From NCBI GenBank assembly GCA_003952965.2, contig CM025853.1, forward strand, positions 29,268,014 to 29,332,013: a stretch of 64,000 nucleotides of DNA, read 5' to 3'. The position numbers and the translations under genes were made by a program. The notes under the pieces were generated by a model that made no database searches, had not been told where the DNA came from, and saw nothing but the letters and a program-made list of their open reading frames with translations. The stretch comes from Morella rubra. Its lineage: Eukaryota; Streptophyta; Magnoliopsida; Fagales; Myricaceae. Below, one piece after another: positions 47,549 through 61,380 of this stretch (within the stretch, counting starts at the first letter, position 1; each line of letters starts with the position of its first letter).

Positions 47549-48117
47549 TAAATTTCCAGCACTTATAAGCAAGGTTACGAATTTTTCAGTCAAAAAAAGC
47601 CAAAAGCAAACTTGGCTCCAGATTCCGAGCAGAAAAAGGTTTGTTTAGAAGGAGATGAGTTAAGGAAATCAAATTGTGGATATCACTGGTGAAGTTGATG
47701 GGCGACTTGAACCAGCTATTGGAAGTCCTTAGGCGAAAAAAAAAAAAAAAATGTGCGCAGGCTAGATGGCGACAACTCGGCCTCATTGGAGCTTTACTAA
47801 AGTCTCCCGACAGGCCAACTCTGCTGGCTGCTCACAAGCTTGCCGCTTGGGGAGCCCAAAGGAAGCACTGGGGCCTTATCTCCATTAGGGAGCTTCCTCC
47901 TATTTTGAGTAATGCTAAAAAAAAAAAAAAAAGGGGCTCCAAGTTGGGTGGAGGAGAATATACACTGTTTATATTCCTATCAGGACAATATGTTTTGGGT
48001 ACGTGGATTTCACCCAAGCTTAAGTCCTTACTACTTTTACTTCTTTCTGAGATCTTCCAGAATATTCGCGAGTTCGTAGAAGAGACACATGAGAGTCAAC
48101 TGGAGATGGTGTGAACT

Positions 48118-48221
48118 GTGAAGCCGAGATGTATTTATGCTCTTTGAAGCGCTTTAAAAGGTTGCCTTTAAAGCCATTCAAAAGGACGTCAGTATGATAA
48201 ACTATGAACCCGCAAGGCAAT
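48118..48221 (-). pseudogene. Decayed BI1-like/LIFEGUARD last-exon fragment
   Basis: On the minus strand the translation CGFIVYHTDV, then an 8-codon insert, then NLLKRFKEHKYISAS parallels AGYIVYDTDNLIKRFTYDEYIWAS in exon 4 of the intact gene 1 kb upstream. DNA identity is visible (GCGGGTTCATAGTTTATCAT against GCGGGATACATTGTTTATGA), with a 24-nt insertion. The rest of the exon and the other exons are absent. It is a truncated duplicate in the same orientation. Confidence 0.65.
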
Positions 48222-49033
48222 CACAGGTTAGGCTAACTACAAGACTCAGACTCAAGGTACTCCAACACAAAACGACAATCATTGGGTACTGTTTCTCGAT
48301 CACAAGCGTGGACAGCTGAGCTGCAAAATGGGCTTTGAAGAATCCAAGTCGGATCAAGTAATTTTCACTTCGTAGATTGTGAGAGAGAATAGGGTTGACT
48401 ATCTCTTTAATTTACTGTACAAATTGAACGATCCATGTCGAGAGCAATAGATATATCATATGGAGTCTATAATATTTAATGATGCCCATATTATTCATCG
48501 GGCTCCAAGGTGTCTCTTACTCTTTGAATTGATTTTAAATTGAATGGTCATTAGCAAATTGAAGATCTTTATCTGTGCAACATTCAATGTGCAGTGTGCC
48601 CCCCCTTTGAATTGGTTTTGAAATTCGAACAATATTCATGTCTTTCACTGAATTAGTTCAATTAGGACAACAAATAGAAGATCTTTACCCGTACATAACA
48701 TACCATTCAATGATGGGCTCATCAACAGCAGATTTTTGGTTTTTATTCCATCACGAGCGGATGGGGATTTAATCAGGCAAGAAGGTATCAGATACAATCG
48801 CAAATGCATACAATCTTAACATTCCTGCCATGGGTGTTGGCAGAGATCAACATAAATCAATCATCCAGAGACCTCACTTTCTGGATGTACTATCTGTATA
48901 TCAAGCTGACCTTTTTTTGCATGACAATGAGAAAAAGTAACCAAAAACCAAATAAGGGCGTCATGTCATTATGCCGTGCAGTGGCTTTTTCTACGAAAAA
49001 AAAAATTAAAATGCAAAAACTCAAGCAAAAACG

Positions 49034-49145
49034 GTTATAACAGCTCACTCAGTTGTCAACCCACATAAGATATATTTACCATGCATCATTAAGGCAAATC
49101 AAAGACTAGAATCTGCACTGTTATAACAGCTCACTCAGTTGTCAA
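49034..49145 (+). repeat. 26-bp direct repeat in the BI1-like gene 3' flank
   Basis: GTTATAACAGCTCACTCAGT plus TGTCAA occurs at 49034-49059 and exactly again at 49120-49145, 86 bp apart, probably in the 3' untranslated region. Confidence 0.9.
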
Positions 49146-49259
49146 ATCGTATATTGAAACATAAGCTATCCACAATTATGTCTTCAGTCTTAGATGATAA
49201 ATGGTGTAGTAGACCTGATTGTTCAGCCAAGCCCCAGGTTGACAAAGTACCAAACGCAA

Positions 49260-51266
49260 CTAATTGTTGCCCTGTCTCAGCATCCGCAAAATGGTCAGGA
49301 ACAGGTTCAGAATGTCCAGATAAAGATTAACGGAGGCCCAAATGTACTCGTCATAAGTGAAGCGCTTGATTAGATTGTCAGTGTCATAAACAATGTATCC
49401 CGCGAAAATTATAGCACCAATTGCACCATAAATGGCATTAGTAGTTGAACCAAACGGGAAGAACATCTACAAAAAGAGCACAGGATCCCCAAAGTCAGAT
49501 TAATACTGCAGATAAAAGTGCATGTGAATATGTTCAGATTTGACAAATTAAGAACGCGTGCAGGTAAACAAATTTAGAACATCTGACCTGGATGAAACCA
49601 GTGAGGATAAGGACAAAGAGGCTGGTGAATAAGATGGGTCCAAGATAGCTGAAGTCCTTGCCCTTCTTAGATGCCCAGAAGGTGTACCCAGTTAAGGAGG
49701 CAACCACAGCTGAGGTTAAAATTAAAGCTTCAAGCACAATTTGTCCTGCAGGCACCCAATGAAAAAGGATAATCAGATCCCCGTCCTAAGAACTAGTACC
49801 TTCTCCCAGAATTTTCAACAGCAAATCTAATAGGAAACAGACTGACCATCCGTGTTAGCACAGGTTACGCCAACAGTGAGGCTCAGCGACAAGGTGAAAA
49901 GTCCAAGGAAGACAAAGTTCAGGGGATGCTTTTGTTGATAGATGTACAGGGGCCACAACACTGCAGAGACTCAGGTTGGTCAAACAGATGAAGCAAGCAT
50001 ATCAAGAACAGTGCACAAGAAGGATCCAACCGAGTCCTTAAGTAAGTGAAAATGCTAGAAAGCTTATGTGAAATTCAACCACAAACCAGCCATTTCAGGT
50101 AATCCACATCTCAAGCTGAGGATCTTCGGCTTCAATACATTAGAATATGAAAAAAATAGTTCTTCTTGTATTGGTGATTTATAAATGCACCTGATGAATC
50201 TAGATGCAAAAAACACCTCCACTGGCTTTTATCTGTGGAGAAGGTGCCATTTGACCTATAAAGGACGATTTTCAGGAAGCTCCATATGAAGGTATGTCTA
50301 GAATGCTCACTCAAAAAGATAAATAGAAACTTCAACTGCCAGTAATTTAGGACTGAATCAGCATAGAACTTCAACTGCACTTGATTTAGGCTTGAATTTT
50401 CTCCTGAAAGCATCCCACTAGCAACAGCAAATCTCTGATTATTGCATTTGTGCTGTGGATAATTATGTCGCAGAAACCCATAGATTCAGTTGAATAGACA
50501 TCAATCAGAAAAAGGAAAAAAAAAAAAAAATCTTGGAAATCCTTCCAGACTCCATCTTGCGGGATGGCAGAAGCCAGAAAGTTAAAAACAAGGGAATTCT
50601 AATGTCCTAATCTTCAGCACCTCAGCTTTTTCAAATGAGCAGATATTGAAAAGCAAGAAAATGGAAACAAGTGTCCGACTCAGAATTGAAGCGAACCGCT
50701 GGACAGAAAATCAAATTCCCCTCAAACAGAGTTCGATCGCACTTTTTTGTTCGCAACCTCTCTTCTCAGACATGAGAAGGATGATATATCACAATTAGTA
50801 GCATCGGAATCTTTACCTTCTTCGAAGGAAGCCTGACCTAATCTAAATCCAATCGAAACATACAGACATACGAAAACCAACTAAATACCCAGATCGCAAA
50901 AGCAAAATAAATATACACGTACATACGTGCGTGAGCATGAATAAAGTGTAAGAATAAACCGAAGCCAAAGGAAGGATCTGAACAGTTAGGTTACGTACAG
51001 AGGAGGGGGAGGAACATGAGGAAGAGCAACAACCCAGAATTGCCCCTAAGGAGATCGTTGAGGGGATGGTGGAGGACGGTGACGGCGGAGACGATGGTGG
51101 TGAGGACGAGCTGGGCGGCGAGGATGCCGTAGACCTTGCGGATAAATCCCCATCGAAGCTGGTTCTCGCCGTAGCTGAGACCCGGGTACAGCGTCTCCCC
51201 GGACTCAAGGTCCACTTCCCCACCACTCTTCGTGCTAACACCTGCGTATCCGTGCATCTTCTCCAT
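49260..51266 (-). CDS. LFG5: BI1-like protein, LIFEGUARD/TMBIM family (4 coding exons)
   Basis: Multi-pass membrane protein of the BAX-inhibitor-1 superfamily, expected in ER, Golgi or vacuolar membranes, modulating calcium and cell death. Coding exons: 50999-51266, 49847-49960, 49588-49745, 49260-49466, all in frame, giving 248 residues. The N-terminal cytosolic segment carries VDLESGETLYPGLSYGENQL. Then seven hydrophobic segments follow, including VYGILAAQLVLTTIVSAVTV, FVFLGLFTLSLSLTVGV and LILTSAVVASLTGYTFW. The conserved C-terminal block IVYDTDNLIKRFTYDEYIWA holds the family acidic residues. It ends NLFLTILRMLRQGNN. The sequence best fits Arabidopsis At4g15470 (called BI1-like or LFG5, from memory), whose neighbour there is also FBL4. 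Confidence 0.93.
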
Positions 51267-52359
51267 GGGAAAACAAGTGAAAGATTTTCTTTTTCCTCCT
51301 CCCTGATTAGTTTCTTTTCCTGTGAGAAATGAAGCGGATGGTAGTTGCCTAAAAGTAGAGGTAGAGGAAAACCTCGGCGGATACGGGTGTTGACAAACTT
51401 TAAATTAAAAGATAATTCAAATAAAAATAAAATCTTTACATAATCTATTTAATTAAATAAAAAAAAGAATGAGATATTAGCAAAATATTGTGTTATTTAA
51501 TTTTCTAAAGTCCACCAACTTTTGCCGTAATTATTCTTAATTATAGTTGGGATCTATTGGACGAGCACATATTTAATTTAAAACCCAAATTATTTGCTAT
51601 TAGGATTAGCATTAAACCAATGGGCGATGGATTGGATCGTCAAAGTTGATGACAGAGAGGCTATTGGGTTTTTGGGAAACGGTCTTTTAAAATGTGCTGG
51701 TGGTGGGTTATTACCGGGAAGTTTCACGGGTAGACTTGTCTTTTTATTTTTCAGTGGAAAAAGAGCTAAAGTCAACTTAGAAATCAAGGTGCGGAAGGAG
51801 TAAGGAAAGTTGCATACATACACCGACGGACACGTAGTTTAGATGCTCTGCGGACTGCGAGGGTGCCATGGCATTGCGAAGGAGGTGGGAAGTCTCGGTC
51901 GCGGCAATTCCAATTGAAGTAATAAGCACACAGCTATCGATTTTATCACGAAATTTGGTTATGTTTTAGAAGTTTACTATAAATTTCTAATCTAATGACT
52001 TTCATTTATGTATGATTGATTTTTTAAAAATCAGTAGTTGAGACATAACTTTGGACGAAACAATATTTTTGGTTTATTTTTTATACATATAAGTCTTTTT
52101 GTTTATAAAAAATTAGTCTATAAACAGAAGATCAACAAAAGTTAGAGATTGAAATATTCATTTTCAGGGTCGGATAGCCTATCCTGAAATTCATCTCTAT
52201 TCGCGGACTAACTTTTAATTGATGAAAAGACACATAGGTTTAAAAAAAGGATCATAGGTACTATTTCATTTAAAATTATACTCTAGAAATTGATTCGTTA
52301 AAAGTCAATACCACATGGACTATTTCAGTAATTAAGCCTAATGTAATTAAGAAAGTATT
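51267..52359. other. Upstream region of the BI1-like gene
   Basis: Contains the promoter of the BI1-like gene. No gene or transposon with clear ends was recognised. Confidence 0.5.
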
Positions 52360-52741
52360 TGACATTGATTGTTTAAAGAAGCAATCGATGTTCAAGTGAG
52401 AATCCTGATGTCAAACTCGTAGACAAAACATCGCTTTTATTTCCAAAAAAAAAAAATCCACCCATTCAAAACAGAGTACTTTTATTGGGTTATGGGTTTG
52501 TGCTTATATGTATATGCTTGATAGCTTTCGGCTCCTCTTCTTTATCCAATTCCCGCTAGCATGTCCAAATGGTGTCAAAGAAAGGAACTCTTATTCCCTG
52601 AGCAAGTCAGACAGACCAATGAAGGGCCTAAACAGCAGAAGAAGAACAACAAAGAAAACACCACAAAAGAAAGCAAATGGAAATGTTTCCTTGAAACCCT
52701 GATCACAGGGAGGTGAACCTCAATTTATTCTTTCTGCTCAA

Positions 52742-54113
52742 TCACGTTTTATCAAAGGTGAAACCATTCACTGTCAACCCTCCATCCACACAAATAACCT
52801 GCCCGGTTATGTAAGAGGCAGCAGGTAGGCAGAGGAATGCCACCAAGGAGGAAACTTCATTTGGCTCCCCGATGCGTCCAAGAGGAGTTCTCGAGTTTAC
52901 CGCGTCCAGAAATTTCTTCCTCCTGAAGTCCTGCAATAACAGAAAAAGTCATATGTCCTTGTGTCCAACTAGCAGAATACACAGGCATGGTGAAAGAATT
53001 TCATAGCCTCACAGATTCAACGAGTGGGGTTCTAATGAACCAAGGTGCTACACTGTTACTCCTAATATTGTCTTTCGCCCACTCGCATGCCAAACTTTTA
53101 GCGAGTTGGTTCATTGCTCCTGCATGCAGACCAAGGGGGCCGGGGAGGGGGAAGGAGAAAAAGCTTACTGTCTAATTTGAATCACTATTTAGAAATTCAT
53201 AAACCATAAGCTTTGATAAGATGCAGATTGCTTAGGTTCACTAAAATAATTACCTTTACTTGCTGCATAAACAGACCCAAAATCTACTGACTCCACACCA
53301 GCAACAGCAGACATGAATACGATGCTTCCTGCTCCTGATGCTTTAAGAAGAGGATGTGCCAGCTGACTCAGATGGAAAGCAGATCCAAAATTGGTAACCA
53401 TCAGACAAGAGAATTCTTCAGCTGTGTAATCTTCTGTTGGTTTCCGGTTGGCTGTCCCCACATTATTTATCTACAAGCAGAAGTTACGCACAATAGGAAC
53501 TTCAAGGTGCAGGAAAGAAAATAGCTATTCTAAGAGTCTAAAACCGATGATGTTAAGATCTCTTGAGGATTACAAATAGGAAGGGTGTTGAGAAATTAAG
53601 AACAGACTGCTGAAGAAGCTAAACAAGATCTTTTGTGAGGATTCGAGACTCACAAGGATGTTTAGTTTCCCGTTAAAAACAGAGGAGACAGTATCCATTA
53701 GCTTAGCCCGTTGAAATGAGTCGGCTAGGTCACAAGCTGAACCAGTGACTTGGAAGCCCTTCATCTCCCACTCATGTATGCGTGCAGTGAGCTCGGCTTC
53801 ATTTCTTGAGCATGTATGTACTTTTGCCCCTAGCCCCGCCAATTCCTCCACAACCGCATGCCTGGCAACAAGTACAAAACATTTGAAAAAGCTTCTGTTA
53901 GATTGTGTATTAAGATGTGCAGGTCATCCATTAAGCCCCCATCGTCCCAATGGATTCAGTGTAGAATTCTATAAAAATAGCGTTCCATGATTCCCATAAC
54001 TTGGGGAGAAAGAGAGAGAGAGACCCGATTCCCTTCGTTCCACCAGTAACAAGAGCAGCCATTCCCAAAAGCGACCATCTGCCATCTCCGAAACTGCTGC
54101 CTGCCTTTGCCAT
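52742..54113 (-). CDS. Tropinone reductase-like SDR, copy 1 (5 exons)
   Basis: NADP(H)-dependent short-chain dehydrogenase of the plant tropinone-reductase-like group; the substrate cannot be deduced, and most such genes do not make tropane alkaloids. Coding exons: 54025-54113, 53654-53861, 53254-53470, 53013-53119, 52742-52930, in frame, 269 residues. The cofactor motif TGGTKGIG is at 23-30, NNVG at 101-104, catalytic Ser153 in FMSAVAG, and Tyr167/Lys171 in YAASK, so the catalytic set is complete. The tail [20 protein letters not shown] is typical. A solo LTR lies 18 bp upstream of the ATG. A 183-nt intron 2 contrasts with 1.29 kb in copy 2. Intron 3 is nearly identical to that of copy 2. 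Confidence 0.93.
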
Positions 54114-54131
54114 GACGCCCCCACTGATCTG

Positions 54132-54373
54132 TGTAAAAGTGTGAATAACAGAGAATGTGCGGCAGAAGTTAAACTGTATTCAAATTCAATTGTAAATCAC
54201 TCTGTATCGTTACATGTTCATGAACTCTCCTTATGTAGAGGTCTGTATGCTTCTAGAATAGTTAGTTTACACGTTACAATTTGTAACTGAATTGGTTAAT
54301 AAATTGAACTAACTAACGTAACAAATCTGAAGCTGACTTGGCGCTGAGCTGTAACTCTTCGTAAGCTGCAACA
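54132..54373 (-). mobile_element. 242-bp solo LTR in the leader of SDR copy 1
   Basis: The segment begins TGTAAAAGTGTG and ends AGCTGCAACA on the plus strand (TG...CA either way). It is flanked by perfect ATCTG duplications at 54127-54131 and 54374-54378. It is absent from the corresponding place upstream of SDR copy 2. Size and ends suit a small Copia or TRIM-type LTR. I prefer minus orientation because CTACATAAGGAG could be its TATA region, but this is weak. Confidence 0.75.
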
Positions 54374-54398
54374 ATCTGCCTCTACTGAGCGTTCACTG

Positions 54399-54405
54399 TA
54401 TATAA
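54399..54405 (-). promoter_or_regulatory. Putative original TATA box of SDR copy 1
   Basis: The minus strand reads GTTATATAC. Removing the solo LTR and one target duplication (247 bp) puts it about 40-45 nt from the ATG, the same spacing as the TATAAATA of copy 2. Confidence 0.4.
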
Positions 54406-55434
54406 CGCCCCATGCGAATTTGTATATAATGATTTTTCTAGCCACATTAAAAAAATTTCTCTCTCTCTCTCTCTCCCTCTCTATTTGCCATTTATTTATT
54501 TATGGTTTTTTTTTTTTTTTTTTTACCTTTTCAAGTTAAGAACAAGAGCTGGATATTTCCGCTAATTGATATATTATAGAGGAGTAAAAGTAATTATTGG
54601 GGTTAGGAAACAATTAAAAGTAATTAAAAATTGGCGCTCTTTGGAACACTTGAATTTCACTAGAATAAAATTGTCAAAAATGATAACATATGAAAGGGCT
54701 TATATGAACGATCATAAACATTTCCCATAAAACCATACATACAATGAATCCCACCACTATAAGAAAATTGAGATCCAGTTACGAAAATTTTATTGACCAC
54801 ATGAAACTGGCAGTTTTTACCTTAACAAAATTGACCACTATATTTTCATTGATAAAATGTTGTCATAAGCCTAACATAACAACGACGTCTTATTAATTAA
54901 TTTGTAGTAACGAGCTGAACCCTCGTCTAAAATAAGTTTTGCCCGCCACAGTCCTAGTCCTTGAGATTTGGCATAAATTTAGGGACATGATATAATTATT
55001 ACCACTAAAAGAGGTGTTTGCATGTCAAAATTTTGAGTTTAAAAATCTTAACTCATGAAAATTGGTAAAAAAATTGAAGAAAGATGATGATTTGAGTGAA
55101 ACTTTTTAATGTTTATTATGATAAAAAAAAGATGATTTGATAGAGAGAGATATTATTTTATAATTATTTTATTTACTTTTAAAATACTCTGCACATGATC
55201 CCGATTTACATAATCAAAGCTAGTGAAGTAATCTTCCCTTCCTGGGAACTGATGGAATCCATCATCACTCCATCAATTTGCTCGTGGTGATTATGGTAGT
55301 TCTTCAAGCCAAGCATTTCGTGCCTAACTACTAGTAATGAGTTTATAGCCGATGAGAAACTGGAGAATATGAGGAAAACTCGAAACTACAGGTATCTGTT
55401 ATCCTGAAAAATGTTACCTTATCTTAAGAAAGTA
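54406..55434. other. Spacer between SDR copies 1 and 2
   Basis: Includes a CT run and 24-T tract (54457-54526) and a segment (about 54410-54760) homologous to the upstream flank of copy 2 (59950-60960), for example GATAACATATGAAAGGGCTT. No gene was seen. Confidence 0.55.
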
Positions 55435-55690
55435 TTGATCATCTGATTGTTTAACAGAAGCAAAATCGATCGATATTCTAGAGAATAGTGATTTCAAACT
55501 CGTAAATAAAACATTGCTTTTGTTTCCAAAACACCGTACTTTTCTTGGGTTATGAATTCGTGCTTATATATGCTTGATAGCTTTAGGCTCCTCTCCTTTA
55601 TCCAATTCCCACTAGCATGTCCAAATGGTGACAAAGAAAGGAGCTCTTAATCTCTGAGCAACTGAGACAGACCAATGAAGGGCCTAAACA

Positions 55691-55760
55691 GAAGAAGAAG
55701 AAGAACAAAAGAAGAGAGCAAAAGAAGAAGAAGAAGAAGAACAACAACAACAACAACAAA
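55691..55760 (+). repeat. (GAA)n/(ACA)n compound microsatellite
   Basis: Runs of AAG/GAA followed by ACA units just 3' of SDR copy 2. The homologous flank of copy 1 (52636-52675) has a much shorter version, so it expanded after duplication. Confidence 0.85.
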
Positions 55761-55851
55761 AGACACCACAAAGAGAGCAGATGGAAATGTCTCCTTGAAG
55801 CCGTGATCAAGGGAGGTGGACCTTAATTTATTCTTTCTGCCCAATTACGTT

Positions 55852-58435
<2,584 letters not shown>

Positions 58436-58479
58436 GACGCTCCCCACCCCCCCCCCTAAGGCGCGTCTCTTTGAGCTCT

Positions 58480-58487
58480 TATTTATA
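58480..58487 (-). promoter_or_regulatory. TATA box of SDR copy 2
   Basis: The minus strand reads TATAAATA, 45 nt upstream of the ATG, a perfect plant TATA consensus at a short but workable distance. Confidence 0.55.
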
Positions 58488-58489
58488 GT

Positions 58490-58545
58490 AAAAAAAAAAA
58501 AAAAAAGGCCAAGTATATATACTTGGCTTTTTTTTTTTTTTTTTT
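58490..58545. repeat. A17-palindrome-T18 inverted repeat
   Basis: A run of 17 A, the perfect 20-bp palindrome GCCAAGTATATATACTTGGC (58508-58527), then 18 T. The whole 56 bp is nearly one inverted repeat, just upstream of the TATA box of SDR copy 2. Confidence 0.9.
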
Positions 58546-58562
58546 CTTTTAACGAAAACCAG

Positions 58563-59919
58563 TAAGGGTGAGCATTTAACCGGTTAGTACCGAAAATTTC
58601 GTTCGGTTCCGATATCGAAATTCAGGTATCAGTTCGGTCTATTTCGATAGTAGACCGAATTCGAAATATAAAAAATATCGAAACTGAATACAGAATTGGA
58701 AATGCCGGCAGAAATATCGAAATTTCTGGTTCCGATATTTTTATAAAAAAAACTTTTATCTTATCTTTTTAAAACAATAGGTGACTTGAGTCACACGACA
58801 TCAAGTGGGGAGACGGATCAGTCTCCCTTCTTCTAGACTTTTCTTTGAAATAAAAGTCTTGTGTTTTTTTTTTCTTTTCTAATTTCCTTTCCTATCACTC
58901 TCACAAAATGACCCCGGTCACGACGTCATGTGGGGAAATTGAAAGGATCAGTCTCCTTTCTTCTAGACTTTTCTTCAGAGTAAAAGTCTTATTTTTTTTT
59001 CCCTCTTTTCCAATTTTCCTTTCCTATCCCTTTCGCTCTCGCGTCTCTCTATCTTTTGCAGTACTCTTACAGCTCTCTCTCTCACACGGACCATCGCCCT
59101 CAATCCTCTCTCTCTGTCAGTCTCTTGTCTACACCCTCTCGCCATGCCTTCTCTATCCCCCCAGCTTCACTTTGTATTGTTTCCTTTAATAGCCCAAGGC
59201 CACATGATTCTTAGGAGGCAAATTGCTTGCACGGCTAAGTGTGATTGTCAGCATAGTCACCACAACACATAACGCAGCCCGTTTCGAATCAAGTATTGCT
59301 CGTGTAGTTGAATCTGGGCTCCAAATCCAAGTTATCCAACTTCAATTCCGTATGAGAAAGCAGGGATACCAGAAGGCTGTGATAATCTCGACAAGCTTCC
59401 TTCACTAGCACTAGCGACAAACTTCTTCACCTCAACTAGCATGCTCAGCTCTTCTTGCGGCGGCAGAGGCAAGTAACCTTTCTCTTTAACTCTTTTTGAA
59501 ATTTTCATTTTGTTTGCTGGATTTTGGATTGGTGATCAATCTGGGGCTGTTGGATTGGTGATCGATTTTGGTTGTTGGATTTTGGTGTGTGATCGATTCT
59601 CATTTTGAAATTTCCCTTTTAGGTGCTGGATTTTGGTTGTTGCCAATTCCTCTGGTTTTCTATGTTTGGTTACAGCTGCTAAATCTATCAACCCTCTTCA
59701 GCTTTTTTCCAATCGTTTGCTTTTTGAATATCATTGTTGTCGTTTAAGGATTTCAATCCGTATTCAAAACTGTTGTCGTTATTCTACTACTACCTCTAAC
59801 ACTGACACCCCTGATAAAGAAAGCCCCTCTTAATTTTAAAAATCTCTGAGATATAGCAAAAATGGAACCGGAATCGGAATGGCTCATTTCGAATCCATCC
59901 GTTCTGTTATTCACTCTTA
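58563..59919. mobile_element. Putative hAT-like non-autonomous element
   Basis: The left end TAAGGGTGAGCATTTAACCG and the reverse complement of the right end, TAAGAGTGAATAACAG, are related. Both subterminal regions are rich in CGAAA/CGGTT-type motifs (GTTCGGTTCCGATATCG, GGAACCGGAATCGG), a pattern I associate with plant hAT elements. Inside, a block of about 120 bp containing CTTCTTCTAGACTTTTCTT is tandemly duplicated (about 58795-58905 and 58917-59030). A short frame at 59633-59833 is unrecognised. No 8-bp target duplication is evident, so the family is uncertain. Confidence 0.45.
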
Positions 59920-61380
59920 AAAGTCACTGGACCTCAGCACCCTGCTATTAGTGTATAATGATTCCAAGAATTTGTATGTAATGATATTTTTAGCCAAATA
60001 TATATATAATGATTTTCTGTCTTTTTTTTGTTCTCTCTCTCCTCCTTTACTTGCTGTTTATTTATTTTATTGTTTATTTTTTCACCTTTCAAGTTAAGAG
60101 CAAAGGCTCGATATTTGCGCTTATTGATGAAGATATCAAAATTCAAGCGGACAAATCAAACTTTGTTGTTCTCGTCGTTGTTGTTGTTGTTGTTTTTTTT
60201 TTTTTTTTTTTTTAAAAATATCATAGAAATTAGGTATTTTAGAGGTGAAGATTATAATCTGGTTTTTAATGATTCCCCATTTCTAGAAGTAGGAGAAATA
60301 GGTATTTTTTTCCTAGAAATGGACATGTAGAAAGATCTTTAGAACATTCTTAGTAATTTATTTAAATTTGACTCTCTATTTAAAAAAAATATATATTTCT
60401 TTATTTTAACTATCAATTTTTTAAAAATACCCTTCGCAGCTTCTTTATTTTAACCATATATTTTTACTATTCTATTTGAATATTATTTTATTATTTTTTT
60501 AATATTTATATTTTTTTAATATTCTTTCTATTATAACTGTCTTGGAGGAAAAAGAAAAAAAAAGAGGAAAGAGAACGTGAGAGTTGGGAGAAAAAAAAAA
60601 AAAGAAAAAGAAGAGAGAGAGAAATATTAATATTTTAAGATAATAAAGAATAGTAGTTCTTTAAAAATAGAGAACTAATGTTGACATGTTAAATTTTTTT
60701 GTTAAAATTTATTAAAATAGATAAGCTGCTCCGGGGTGTTTTTTTGGCTTTTTATTACATTGGTTATCTATTCTAACCAAAATGTTAGAATAGAGAACCT
60801 GTTAGGAATGCTCTAAGGCGTGCTTTAGAACAATTAAATTTCAACAGGATTGAATCATCTTAAGATCAAAGTGTCAACAATGATAACATATGAAAGGGTT
60901 TATATGCGTACGATCATAATTCATAAACATTCCCCATAAAACCATATATAGATAAATTAAGAATGAAAATATAACTTAATTACTTACCAACGAGCAAGAG
61001 GGTTTCTAGTGACAATTAGGTATTCTGGTAGCTAATATTTTTAGTCACGAAATATTTTCTAATTTTTATATCTCAAAATTTTAACATTCTTAAAATTTTT
61101 TCACAAACAGTACTAGACTTCTGCCAGCTATCATTTCTAGGTTATAAAAGGACTCGTTTCATTTCAAGAATATCCTGATTTTGCAGAAATTGAAGTTGCA
61201 TAAATAATTAAATTAATTAAATGGAGACTGAGTGGATAAGACGTGTTGTCTCAAATTTAATTCTCTGCAAACTCGGACGTGATTCGAGTGGAGAATTATG
61301 GACTGTGAGTTGTCGCATTAGGCTTCTCTAAAACTCACTTGGATGAGCTTGCTTTACATGATTTCTCCAAAAAAACAAAA
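59920..61380. other. Spacer between SDR copy 2 and the truncated copy 3
   Basis: Contains segments homologous to the copy 1 upstream flank, split by extra AT-rich DNA (roughly 60230-60810) with (GTT)n plus T-run at 60170-60213. A possible plus-strand SINE fragment lies at 61218-61340 (GACTGAGTGGATAAGACGTG). No gene was seen. Confidence 0.5.

Larger units (their letters stand above)
46272..49259. other. Intergenic region with MITE and LFG exon relic
   Basis: About 3 kb. It contains a well-bounded Tourist-like MITE (47314-47548), two A-runs (about 47738 and 47923) around an unrecognised open frame, and a decayed BI1-like last exon (48118-48221). The right end is the 3' untranslated region of the BI1-like gene, including a repeated 26-mer. 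Confidence 0.55.

Noticed and set aside
47674..48114. 146-codon frame with two poly-Lys stretches
   Set aside because: The Lys tracts are A-runs of probable retroelement tails, and no homologue is recognised.
48804..49040. 78-codon frame in the 3' flank of the BI1-like gene
   Set aside because: No similarity to any family, and it lies in the probable 3' untranslated region on the other strand.
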